From NCBI GenBank assembly GCA_946413945.1, contig CAMKMR010000010.1:1-16051 (forward strand): DNA of 16,051 bases, given 5' to 3'. The notes under the pieces were generated by a model. The model had not been told where the DNA came from. It worked only from the letters and a program-made list of their open reading frames with translations, and searched no databases. Below, in pieces: positions 6,349 to 14,308 of the stretch. The first letter of the stretch is position 1. Each line of letters begins with the position of its first letter. The position numbers and the translations under genes were made by a program. Source of the DNA: an uncultured Lachnospiraceae bacterium (GTDB taxonomy: Bacteria; Bacillota; Clostridia; Lachnospirales; Lachnospiraceae).

Positions 6349-9140
6349 TATTTCCTCCTGTACATATCTATATTAACATTTGTTTCACCTATTCCTTTTT
6401 TGAAACCGTAAAGAATTATATCACTAACCGGAAGTTTTGTAATGTCTTCTATGGTTCTGGCGTAAAGATACATTTGCGAGCGATAAAGGCTTGCAAGTTC
6501 TTCCTTATCCTTTACCCTGTCTGTCTTATAATCTAACAGAATAACATGTTTTTTTCCATCAGAAGATTCTTCATAAAAGTAACCATCTATTATACCCTGT
6601 ATCACAACTTCTTCATGACTAAGTTCATCCGGCAATTTCACTAGAATTTTTCCATCTATATAAGGATCATCTTCTGTCTCAAGAACTACGCTCTCTTCAA
6701 GCGGTGCATCAAGCGGCAGTTCATCTCCCGGTATTCCTGCCACAAACTGTCTTTCCTTATAGAGCCAGCCCTTCTTATCAGCTTTTATCATTCGCTGTAT
6801 TAACGACAAAGGATCATCACTGTAAAAATACTTAAATCTGTCTTTACTGATGATCTTTCTATCCTCATCCGAAAATTCATTTGAATTGATAATAGCCTCA
6901 ATGATCTTCATATAGGACTTAAAATCTGATATATCTTTAAATGTTACGAGCTCCATCACCTTATGAATAAGACTCCCGTATGCCGCTCCTTTATTTACAC
7001 TGGCGCTTTTATTCGTATCTGCCATAGCTTTATCAACAGTTACTCCGGTATGATCTGCTTCTACTGTTTCAGCTGCCATAGTTTTATCAACATTTATCGC
7101 GGCATGATCTTCTTTTGCAATAGTTTTATCAACACTTGCCACAACTTTATCTACATTTGCCGCAGTTGATGGTTCATTTGTTAGTTTATCGCTCTCCATC
7201 TTCTCTTTTTGGTAAACAATATTGGCATGCTTTATCTCGGATACAGACATCTTGCTTTTTGTTTTAGTCGCTGCTAAGTCAGGATAAATGAAATTGTAAT
7301 TTTCAATTATCTTTTCTTTCATCTGCTTAAATTCTTCATTTTCATCTGCTATCTTTCCGGCATTTTTTAAGGCGTCTTCAATATTTTTTATATTCTCTTC
7401 TTTTTCCTCTGCCTTCTTTTCACTTATATCCTTTGCAAGCTCAAAGAATCCATTATAATCCATTATCTTAAAATCAAAATAGTCCCGTATCTCATCTTCA
7501 CATAAATAGATTATCGGTCTGATAAAGTCCATGTAACATTTTGCATTGATAAGCTTGCTGTAATCAAGAGATGGACTGTCATTTTTTCCAACCTTTACAG
7601 TTCCTGTAAGGATCAGTTTTTCCTGAGCTCTTGTTAATGCCACATATAATATTCTTAATTCTTCAAATAAGTCTTCTTGACTTTCTATATCATTTATTGT
7701 TTTCCTAAAGATACCATCCTTTTTAAGCAGATATTTTCCAGCCACTTCCCTTATATTCTTTGGAACGACATAATAATCCGCACTTACTCTGACGGGCTTT
7801 TTCCTATCTTCTGCATTAAATGTCTTACCAAGGCCTGCCACAAATACAACAGGATATTCGAGGCCTTTACTGCTATGGATAGTAGTTATATTTACCACAT
7901 TTCCGGCTTCTTTTAATCCTGATATATCTGTAAATCCTGCCTTATGGATCTTGGCTTTTTCTATAAATCTAAGGAAATCAAAAAGTCCCTTATTATTGCC
8001 CATTTCAAAACTCTCTGCATGCCTCTTAAGACTTATCAGATTACCTAATCTCTTTCTTCCCTCTGGCATAGCTGATACAAATACATCGTAATCCGTATCT
8101 CTTAAGATTATCTCAAGAAGTTCAGCTATAGTCACATATCTTCTTATCTTTTTCCATTTGCTGATAAGTTCATTTATCCTGCTTAATTTAAGAGCAATAT
8201 TTTTCTTTCTTTCATCCTTAGCATTTATATATTCTTTTTCAAACACCATAGCCTTATCATAAAGATAGAGTTCATCCTTACCAGTCTTGGATACCAGAAG
8301 AGCCATTTCTTCATCTGTCATTCCACCTATTTCTGATAAAAGAAGGGATGCATATGGAATATCCTGTCTTACATTATCGATGCATTTAAGAAGGGATATC
8401 ATAGTCATTACTTCTGCCGCATCAAAATAAGCCCCGTCATCACTGACTGAAACGGGTATCTTCTTCATATCTAAAGCATCTGTATAAACTTTAACGCCGG
8501 TAAGTCCTCTCATAAGTATCACAACATCCCTATACTCTACTTTCCTGTATTTAGGATTGTCTTTTGATTCTTCCCTGGACTTATCAAACTTCTCGTTTCT
8601 TACAAATAATGGATCTTTCCCATTAACTAATTCATCTATTCTATCTGCTATAACTGACGCTTCACAGGCAGGAAGACTTATCTTTTCTGTTTCTCCTGTT
8701 ACACTTTCCCCGACGCTGTCTTTAATCCCATCAGCCTTCACTCCATCAGCTTTTGGACCCAGGTCTTTTGCTTTCTCATTCTTACTTTCTTCTGCGCCAA
8801 CTTCTTTAACTTCTGCTTTCTTTACTCCTTTTGCCTCATCGATTTCATTTTCATCAGGCCAATTTTCTTCCTCATCGCCTCTTTTCTCGATCAAAATAAT
8901 TTCCGGTTTTTTTGAAATATTTACATCGTCATCAGCATCCGGGAAATTGATCTTATAGACCTCCTTATCAGGCTGATTCAGCTTAACATTATCATCATAG
9001 ACAATACCGCCAAAGTCTTTTGTCATTATCTTTTCAAAGATAAAATTTACCCCGTCTAGTATTTCCTTTTTTGAACGGTAATTCATATTTAAATAAAGGA
9101 CTTTACCCTTATTTTCATCACTGTTATAGCTTTCTTCCAA
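6348..9140 (-). CDS. addA: AddA C-terminal part: helicase motifs IV-VI and nuclease domain (frameshifted)
   Basis: This 930-codon frame is the rest of the AddA begun at 10497, displaced by one base. It carries helicase motif IV (NYRSKKEILDGVNFIF, 20-35), motif V (TTIHSSKGLE, 419-428) and motif VI (ALTRAQEKL, 501-509). A RecB-family nuclease domain follows with His726, Asp852 and the catalytic DYK at 870-872, then SQMYLYA (888-894). In the intact enzyme it unwinds and cuts DNA ends together with AddB and responds to Chi. Two low-complexity insertions stand out: an acidic/lysine stretch at about 88-150 and VDK repeats at 662-717. The first possible codon is TTG at 9140, without a ribosome binding site, so independent translation is unlikely. 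Together the two parts make about 1,387 residues, longer than the ~1,230 of B. subtilis AddA, and the insertions account for much of the excess. Confidence 0.93.
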   Translation of the reverse strand: MEESYNSDENKGKVLYLNMNYRSKKEILDGVNFIFEKIMTKDFGGIVYDDNVKLNQPDKEVYKINFPDADDDVNISKKPEIILIEKRGDEEENWPDENEIDEAKGVKKAEVKEVGAEESKNEKAKDLGPKADGVKADGIKDSVGESVTGETEKISLPACEASVIADRIDELVNGKDPLFVRNEKFDKSREESKDNPKYRKVEYRDVVILMRGLTGVKVYTDALDMKKIPVSVSDDGAYFDAAEVMTMISLLKCIDNVRQDIPYASLLLSEIGGMTDEEMALLVSKTGKDELYLYDKAMVFEKEYINAKDERKKNIALKLSRINELISKWKKIRRYVTIAELLEIILRDTDYDVFVSAMPEGRKRLGNLISLKRHAESFEMGNNKGLFDFLRFIEKAKIHKAGFTDISGLKEAGNVVNITTIHSSKGLEYPVVFVAGLGKTFNAEDRKKPVRVSADYYVVPKNIREVAGKYLLKKDGIFRKTINDIESQEDLFEELRILYVALTRAQEKLILTGTVKVGKNDSPSLDYSKLINAKCYMDFIRPIIYLCEDEIRDYFDFKIMDYNGFFELAKDISEKKAEEKEENIKNIEDALKNAGKIADENEEFKQMKEKIIENYNFIYPDLAATKTKSKMSVSEIKHANIVYQKEKMESDKLTNEPSTAANVDKVVASVDKTIAKEDHAAINVDKTMAAETVEADHTGVTVDKAMADTNKSASVNKGAAYGSLIHKVMELVTFKDISDFKSYMKIIEAIINSNEFSDEDRKIISKDRFKYFYSDDPLSLIQRMIKADKKGWLYKERQFVAGIPGDELPLDAPLEESVVLETEDDPYIDGKILVKLPDELSHEEVVIQGIIDGYFYEESSDGKKHVILLDYKTDRVKDKEELASLYRSQMYLYARTIEDITKLPVSDIILYGFKKGIGETNVNIDMYRRK
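6981..7160 (-). repeat. VDK-type tandem repeats inside addA
   Basis: Four 21-bp units at 7020-7040, 7074-7094, 7116-7136 and 7137-7157 encode TVDKAMA, NVDKTMA, SVDKTIA and NVDKVVA. A fifth, weaker unit (SVNKGAA) lies next to the nuclease domain. The units at 7020 and 7074 extend to about 43 bp, with roughly 35 identical. Codons are largely shared (gtt gat aaa act atg gca), which points to fairly recent duplication at DNA level. Confidence 0.75.
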
Positions 9141-10497
9141 GGAAAAGAGCAGGTTTTGCCTGTCTGAATCTGTAAATACTCTGCTTTACATCTCCTACCA
9201 TAAATACATTTGTGATAGTTCCACTTTCATTTCGTCTTGCAACGGAATTAAGGAGATTTTCCTGCATATCACTACTATCCTGGTACTCGTCGATATAGAT
9301 GTATTTATATTTTTGGGCGTAAGCTTTTCCTAAAACTCCCGGCGTATCATTTTCCTTATCATAGAGTATCTCATAGGCAAAATGAGCTATATCGCTGAAC
9401 TCATATTTCCTTAATCTCTTCTTTTCCTCCATCAGTCTTTTTCTAAAAAAAACTGTAACATCTAAAAATGTATCTACTATAGGCTTTATAGTTTCAAATT
9501 CAGCTCTAAGATCATCCTCAGAAAAAATCTTTAATTTCTTATAAAAGAAGCCTTTGCAGTCTTCTCTAACAGCTTTCATTCTTTCATTCTCATCTTTAGA
9601 TAAAACTTTGCATTGGCTATACCTCGGCCAGCTAATAGCAGCTACTGCTTCTCTTATATTAGAAAGACCTTCTGATGATTCTACAATGCAGAGTTCTTCA
9701 TATTCATTCTTAAAAAAATTGTAGAATTTTATCAGGCTTTCCCTATTCTTTTTATCGGCTTCAAATTGGAGCAGCTGATCAATTTCCTCTAATACTTTTT
9801 TATAATTCTTACAGTATTCTCTGCATCTTTTCTTTATATCTTCTAAATACTTCTTAACCCAGACAAGATCATTTATTTCTGCATTGCTTATATTGCCAGC
9901 CTTTATCCTTGCCTCCGAGAGCCATTTGTCTGGATCAGCGTAACCATCCGCTATCTCATTTATCTTTTCAATGATCTCTCTAAAAGCCGAATCATCTATC
10001 CCCCTGTTTGAAAAGGCGTAGGCAATTTTCCTTAACTGAGTGGACTCCTGATACAGCTCATCTAAAGCATCTTCTAAGATATCAGCCTTAAGAAGATCTG
10101 ACTCTGCTTTATCAAAAGTTGAAAAAGAAGGATCTATTCCGATCTTATTAAAGTTTTCCTTTACAACCCTGTTACAGAAGCTGTCTATTGTAGAAATATC
10201 CGCCATAGATGAAAGAGAAAGCTGTTTATGAAGATACTGACTTTCCTCATTCCCCTTCACATTTTCTGCAGCCTCTTCTAGTTTTTTTACGATCTTAGTC
10301 TTCATCTGTGCAGCAGCGGCCCTTGTAAATGTTACCACCAGTATTTCATCTATTCCTGCTTTATGATTTTTTACTGTATTTATTATTCTTTCAACTAGTA
10401 CCGCAGTTTTTCCTGATCCGGCAGCAGCCGAAACAAGTACATTTTTATTTTCTGACAGACTGTCTAAAACTGCCTGTTGTCCTTTATTCCATCCCAT
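9124..10497 (-). CDS. addA: AddA N-terminal part: UvrD-type helicase core (frameshifted)
   Basis: This 457-codon frame starts the AddA helicase-nuclease subunit, which works with AddB in ATP-driven end resection for recombination repair. It has the Q-motif region (WNKGQQAVL), Walker A SAAAGSGKT (23-31), motif Ia VVTFTRAAAAQMK (54-66), TIDSFC (103-108), Walker B IDEYQD (402-407) and motif III GDVKQSIYRFR (435-445). It then reads LFLGRKL and stops at 9124-9126. One extra base in CTTGGAAG (9137-9138) explains this: without it, LFL continues as EESYNSDENK, the beginning of the other part, exactly where AddA proteins continue toward motif IV. The ATG is 3 nt after the addB stop, with GGGAG upstream. 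As written, no intact AddA is made unless ribosomes shift frame, or unless the base is an assembly error. Confidence 0.93.
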   Translation of the reverse strand: MGWNKGQQAVLDSLSENKNVLVSAAAGSGKTAVLVERIINTVKNHKAGIDEILVVTFTRAAAAQMKTKIVKKLEEAAENVKGNEESQYLHKQLSLSSMADISTIDSFCNRVVKENFNKIGIDPSFSTFDKAESDLLKADILEDALDELYQESTQLRKIAYAFSNRGIDDSAFREIIEKINEIADGYADPDKWLSEARIKAGNISNAEINDLVWVKKYLEDIKKRCREYCKNYKKVLEEIDQLLQFEADKKNRESLIKFYNFFKNEYEELCIVESSEGLSNIREAVAAISWPRYSQCKVLSKDENERMKAVREDCKGFFYKKLKIFSEDDLRAEFETIKPIVDTFLDVTVFFRKRLMEEKKRLRKYEFSDIAHFAYEILYDKENDTPGVLGKAYAQKYKYIYIDEYQDSSDMQENLLNSVARRNESGTITNVFMVGDVKQSIYRFRQAKPALFLGRKL

Positions 10498-10500
10498 AAG

Positions 10501-13500
10501 CTACTCCCTTTCATCAAATGAATCCATTTCATCCAGATCGTCCAAGTCATCTTCTATATCATCGATAAATCTGCTTTCCTCTTCTTTATCCATAAACCTG
10601 GCATTTTTAATATTTACCTTTAGTTCTCTTCCTTCTCCAATTATCTTTTCAAAGGCTTTTTTATCATTTACTCTATATCTCTTATTTCCTGAGCCCTTCA
10701 TAAAACGACATACTTCAAGGTACGGGCAGAAATTACAGCTGTCCCCCTGCTTATTAGATATGTCGCACAGAGGACTCTTATCTATATTTCCAGAAAGAAG
10801 TTTCTTTGTTGTTTCTTCCATTTTCCCAAAGCTGTAAGCTGTAATGGCATCAATTTCTTCTGCTGTAGCATACTTACTCGAAGCATTTATTTCACCTTTT
10901 TTTCCGGCATTGATAGGAAGTACTAGGCCTGACCTAAACCCACCTTCAGGATTTATCATCTGTTCTTCCTGAATCTTTAAAGAATAATAGGCCTTATCTT
11001 TATCCTCTAAGTCTTCCCCAATGTTAGGAAGTCCTCTTAAGCGCTGATTTTTAAGAGCTGATTCTCTTGCTGCTAAAATCTCTTCATCGCTGTCTATCTC
11101 ATATTCTTCCTTCATTTCCTTTTCAACAGCTTCATAACCTGAAACATGGTAATAGTAAAAACCTGAAGGAATTACATTTACTCCTGTATCCTTATATTTT
11201 TCTCTGATTATCTTTAAAATGATACCTAGATATAAAGAAAGCTGAATATTCTCCCCGCTGAGGATCTTCTTCATTTCCAGTTTCTTATTGCCTGTCTTAT
11301 AGTCTATTATCCTTACATAGATATTGTCGTCTCCGGCAAAGATATCTCCTCTGTCGATCTTTCCATTTATCTGGATAGGAAGAAGAGTTCCATCCGGTCT
11401 TTTTGCCTCAAATTCTGCCTTGAAAGCAGTTTCTATAAATTCCGGTCTCATTTTACCTGCTCGCATCTGAAAAGCTAAAGCTTCCATAGTGTCATGAGCC
11501 ATCTTCTTTATATTATTTATTATAAATGTATCTTTTCCCCGTCTTTCCTCCTCATCGAGCAGCTCTTCTTTTTCTTCAGATATCGCTTCCAAACAAGAGT
11601 CTTCGGTTATCTTATAAAGTTCTTCATCAGTTACTGCATTAAAGTCTCCATCATATTCTGCCCTGACAGATTTAAAGGCCTTCTCTAATGCACTATGTAC
11701 TATAAGTCCAAGGTCTAAGTCATCTGTCTTATGTTCTCTTCTTTCTTTAAGTTTAAGAATATAAGTAAGATAATAAAGGTAAGGACAAAGAGCATATCTT
11801 TCCAGCTTTGAAACTGAGATCTTAATATCAAGATCCTTCATTAAATCCAGAGGCAGGTCTTTCGCCTTATTAAGGAAAAATGCAGCCGAGTCAAGGTTAC
11901 ATTTTAAACTCATACCTTCCATAGCTTCCTTATATAAGCCAAGTTTTAAAACGGCATTTAGATAAGCATCTTCATCTTTCTTTTTTTGGTGCTCAACTAA
12001 TTCATCGGCTATATCCTTATTATATTCTCTGGACATAGTTTCCACTAACTGCCTTATAGCTGTAGTATAGTCAAAGATATCTGACTTGCAGGTTCCAGCG
12101 AATTCCTTTCTCTCTCTCTTTTCCTCTTTAATATTAGGAAGTAACTTTTCCACACGTCCAATGATAAACGATCTTTCTAATTCTCTTCCATCCATTGCGC
12201 TTTCGCTATATGAAAGATAAAGATGTTTTACCGCCTTTTCAAATATCAGATACAGAGTGAAAAATTCTATATAAGATTTTAATGTTGCCCCTGGCGCAAG
12301 TCTTTTCTTAAGTGCAGCCTTATCAAGAGCTTCATCAATTTTTTCCCTGTCTCTTTCTGTTATTATTCCTTCAGCTGCAGCCTTTGAAGGAACAATGCCA
12401 TCATTCATATTGATAAAAAATACTGTGTCGATATCTATAAGTCTTGTTCTTTCTGGGTCTCCGATAAGTACTGCGTCCTGTACCGGAGGGATCACGCCTA
12501 TTGCAAGATTATCTATTCCGGTTGAAAGTACTTCCATATATTCATGAACTGTAAGTTCTTCATCTCCTAAGATATCTTCCATCTTAAGAAGGATCTCATC
12601 TAACTTAGCGCTTATTGCATGATAAGCCATTTCCTCTGCCGGTCTTTCAAGGCTTTCAAGGACTTTACCGGCCTCTTCGATGCTTCCTTCAAAATCAAGA
12701 ACTGTAGGTCCTATCATCCTTCTTATTGCTTCAGTAAATTTTCTTACGTTTACTTTCTTTCCTTTTCCAACTGTATCAAGCACAGGCGAGATCACTTCAA
12801 AAAATGCCTCTCTTACCTTATCCATCTTTTCATAAGAAGAAAGAAGGTCCTTAGGAACATTTTTCTTTTTTATAATATCTGTAACCGGCTTTTTAAACAG
12901 TCTCTTTCCCCTTATTCCGTGGGCTATACAGAAATTTTCATATCTTTCATGATCATCTATACTGATATCTCTTTTTTCAAAATAGCTGTCCATAACACCT
13001 GTCTTAAAAAATGAGAAAACATTGTCATAAGAAAAATCTCTGTCTATTATCAGCAGTAATTCTCTTATGCTTTCTGTATAAGGATTGCTGGAAAACATTC
13101 TTTTGTAGTCAGAAAAGAAGGGTATATCATAATCTCTGAATACTTCCTCTGCTATGGGGCTTATCTCCTGCAGTGCACCGGTTATAAGGGCAAAATCTCT
13201 GTAACGTTTATTATTATCTCTTACTTCCCTTCTTATCCTTTCAGCTACACACTTTATTTCTTCAAGAGCTGTACTGGACTTAAAAATTTCAACTGCTCCG
13301 CTATTTTCTTTTTGATAAGTCTTAACAGGAAATCTAAAAAGATTATCCGCTATAGCTTTCAATTCGTTGTCAGGTTCATTTGACTTAAAGCTTTTTATCT
13401 CTGCTTCTCCTAGGTTTTCAATAAGCTTTATATACATATCATAGCTTTCATAATAAAGCTCATATTCCTTAACCTCTCTTTTTGATTCAAGAATCTCTGA

Positions 13501-14235
13501 ATCTATTGTGATCGCAAATACCATTCCAGCGGCCCACTTTTTTATGGCTTTTAAGACATTTATCTGCACAGCAGTAAAACCAGTGAAGCAGTCAAAATAA
13601 AACTCTGCATCCCTGATCAGATTTTTTCTATCTATTAAGCTATCCCCCTCTAATATCTTTGAAAAGATCGACAGCCTTTCTTCCGGAACAGAATAACGAG
13701 ACTTATTCTGACTCTGAAGAAATTCCTCATATACTGCTGTTATATCATGCAGTTTATCCTTTAATACTGTAGAATCATCGAGACTTTCTGATGCCTTCTT
13801 TAAATCTTCAGGCCTGATATCAAAAAGCAAAAATTCAGATATGGCCGATTTCAGATTATCTATAAAACCTCTTTTATCAATGCTTCCCTTATAGACTTTA
13901 AGCTGATCCTTAAGTTTACCTAAAGAAGCGCGGATCAGCATGCTTTTTCCATACTCTTCGAGAGGTATTTTCTCTTCAAAACCAACCTCTTCAAAAATAA
14001 GATGGGCTAATCTGTTAAAACCTACAATGCTTATATTAAAAAAGCCGGCTGCATTATGCCGCTCTTTCATAAGAGCGATAAACTTTCTCTCTAAGATACT
14101 CGTCGCTTGCTCCGGCACGATCAGATAATAATTTTTATCAGGATTTTCCCATGCTTTATCAATTATCTCATTATATAAAAACGTCGATTTTCCGCTTCTT
14201 CCACCCCCAGCATAAACCTTTATCTTACCCTGCAT
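10501..14235 (-). CDS. addB: AddB, helicase-nuclease subunit with iron-sulfur cluster
   Basis: AddB pairs with AddA to process double-strand DNA ends. It supplies the second nuclease, and AddB is the Chi-recognising subunit in B. subtilis. The 1,244 residues are close to the usual ~1,160. The Walker A is GGGRSGKST (10-18), followed by YLIVPEQAT. The C-terminal nuclease domain has His847, Asp961 and DYKTG (978-982), with Gln998 in NIQLSLYLG. The four cysteines of the 4Fe-4S staple are Cys817 (in RYALCPY) and Cys1167, Cys1170 and Cys1176 (CNFCPYLEVC), the family spacing. The final ~25 residues are strikingly acidic. The frame is intact, unlike addA. A GGAGG (14248-14252) and a closer AGGGG precede the ATG. 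It is the first gene of the addB-addA-queF-folC unit. Confidence 0.96.
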   Translation of the reverse strand: MQGKIKVYAGGGRSGKSTFLYNEIIDKAWENPDKNYYLIVPEQATSILERKFIALMKERHNAAGFFNISIVGFNRLAHLIFEEVGFEEKIPLEEYGKSMLIRASLGKLKDQLKVYKGSIDKRGFIDNLKSAISEFLLFDIRPEDLKKASESLDDSTVLKDKLHDITAVYEEFLQSQNKSRYSVPEERLSIFSKILEGDSLIDRKNLIRDAEFYFDCFTGFTAVQINVLKAIKKWAAGMVFAITIDSEILESKREVKEYELYYESYDMYIKLIENLGEAEIKSFKSNEPDNELKAIADNLFRFPVKTYQKENSGAVEIFKSSTALEEIKCVAERIRREVRDNNKRYRDFALITGALQEISPIAEEVFRDYDIPFFSDYKRMFSSNPYTESIRELLLIIDRDFSYDNVFSFFKTGVMDSYFEKRDISIDDHERYENFCIAHGIRGKRLFKKPVTDIIKKKNVPKDLLSSYEKMDKVREAFFEVISPVLDTVGKGKKVNVRKFTEAIRRMIGPTVLDFEGSIEEAGKVLESLERPAEEMAYHAISAKLDEILLKMEDILGDEELTVHEYMEVLSTGIDNLAIGVIPPVQDAVLIGDPERTRLIDIDTVFFINMNDGIVPSKAAAEGIITERDREKIDEALDKAALKKRLAPGATLKSYIEFFTLYLIFEKAVKHLYLSYSESAMDGRELERSFIIGRVEKLLPNIKEEKRERKEFAGTCKSDIFDYTTAIRQLVETMSREYNKDIADELVEHQKKKDEDAYLNAVLKLGLYKEAMEGMSLKCNLDSAAFFLNKAKDLPLDLMKDLDIKISVSKLERYALCPYLYYLTYILKLKERREHKTDDLDLGLIVHSALEKAFKSVRAEYDGDFNAVTDEELYKITEDSCLEAISEEKEELLDEEERRGKDTFIINNIKKMAHDTMEALAFQMRAGKMRPEFIETAFKAEFEAKRPDGTLLPIQINGKIDRGDIFAGDDNIYVRIIDYKTGNKKLEMKKILSGENIQLSLYLGIILKIIREKYKDTGVNVIPSGFYYYHVSGYEAVEKEMKEEYEIDSDEEILAARESALKNQRLRGLPNIGEDLEDKDKAYYSLKIQEEQMINPEGGFRSGLVLPINAGKKGEINASSKYATAEEIDAITAYSFGKMEETTKKLLSGNIDKSPLCDISNKQGDSCNFCPYLEVCRFMKGSGNKRYRVNDKKAFEKIIGEGRELKVNIKNARFMDKEEESRFIDDIEDDLDDLDEMDSFDERE

Positions 14236-14240
14236 ATTAA

Positions 14241-14252
14241 CCCCTTTCCTCC
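14241..14252 (-). promoter_or_regulatory. Double Shine-Dalgarno region of addB
   Basis: On the minus strand GGAGG (14248-14252) is followed by AGGGG (14241-14245), 12 and 5 nt before the addB ATG. The stronger motif is at a long spacing and touches the palindrome at 14254-14308, so folding of that palindrome could affect access to it. Confidence 0.5.
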
Positions 14253-14253
14253 A

Positions 14254-14308
14254 GTTAACATAAAAATGGACTATGGGGACAGTCCCCCTGGTCCATTTTT
14301 ATGTTAAC
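14254..14308. repeat. REP-like palindrome with perfect 18-bp inverted repeats
   Basis: GTTAACATAAAAATGGAC (14254-14271) is perfectly complementary to 14291-14308. Between the arms, GGGGAC and GTCCCC (14274-14279 and 14281-14286) form a further small hairpin. The element fills nearly all of the gap between the ABC gene, whose stop codon it touches, and addB. Such palindromes built around GGGGAC/GTCCCC resemble REP sequences associated with IS200-like REP-associated tyrosine transposases. That assignment is inference from pattern. As RNA it could end or stabilise the ABC transporter message. Confidence 0.75.

Noticed and set aside
6340..6365. preQ1 riboswitch upstream of queF
   Set aside because: queF overlaps addA by one base. 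The sequence there codes for the AddA C-terminus and leaves no leader.
8557..8958. Plus-strand Ser/Phe-rich open frame of 133 codons
   Set aside because: It is antisense to the acidic insertion of AddA. Its composition is the reverse complement of Glu/Lys codons.
9138..9140. TTG as a real start of a separate AddA C-terminal protein
   Set aside because: There is no Shine-Dalgarno sequence upstream and the split falls inside the helicase core, so a separate protein would have no ATP-binding half.
12619..13014. Plus-strand open frame of 131 codons
   Set aside because: It is antisense to addB, without domain, start signals or supporting context.
14255..14296. 13-codon mini-frame inside the palindrome, possible leader peptide for addB
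   Set aside because: It has no ribosome binding site and is explained by the inverted repeat itself.
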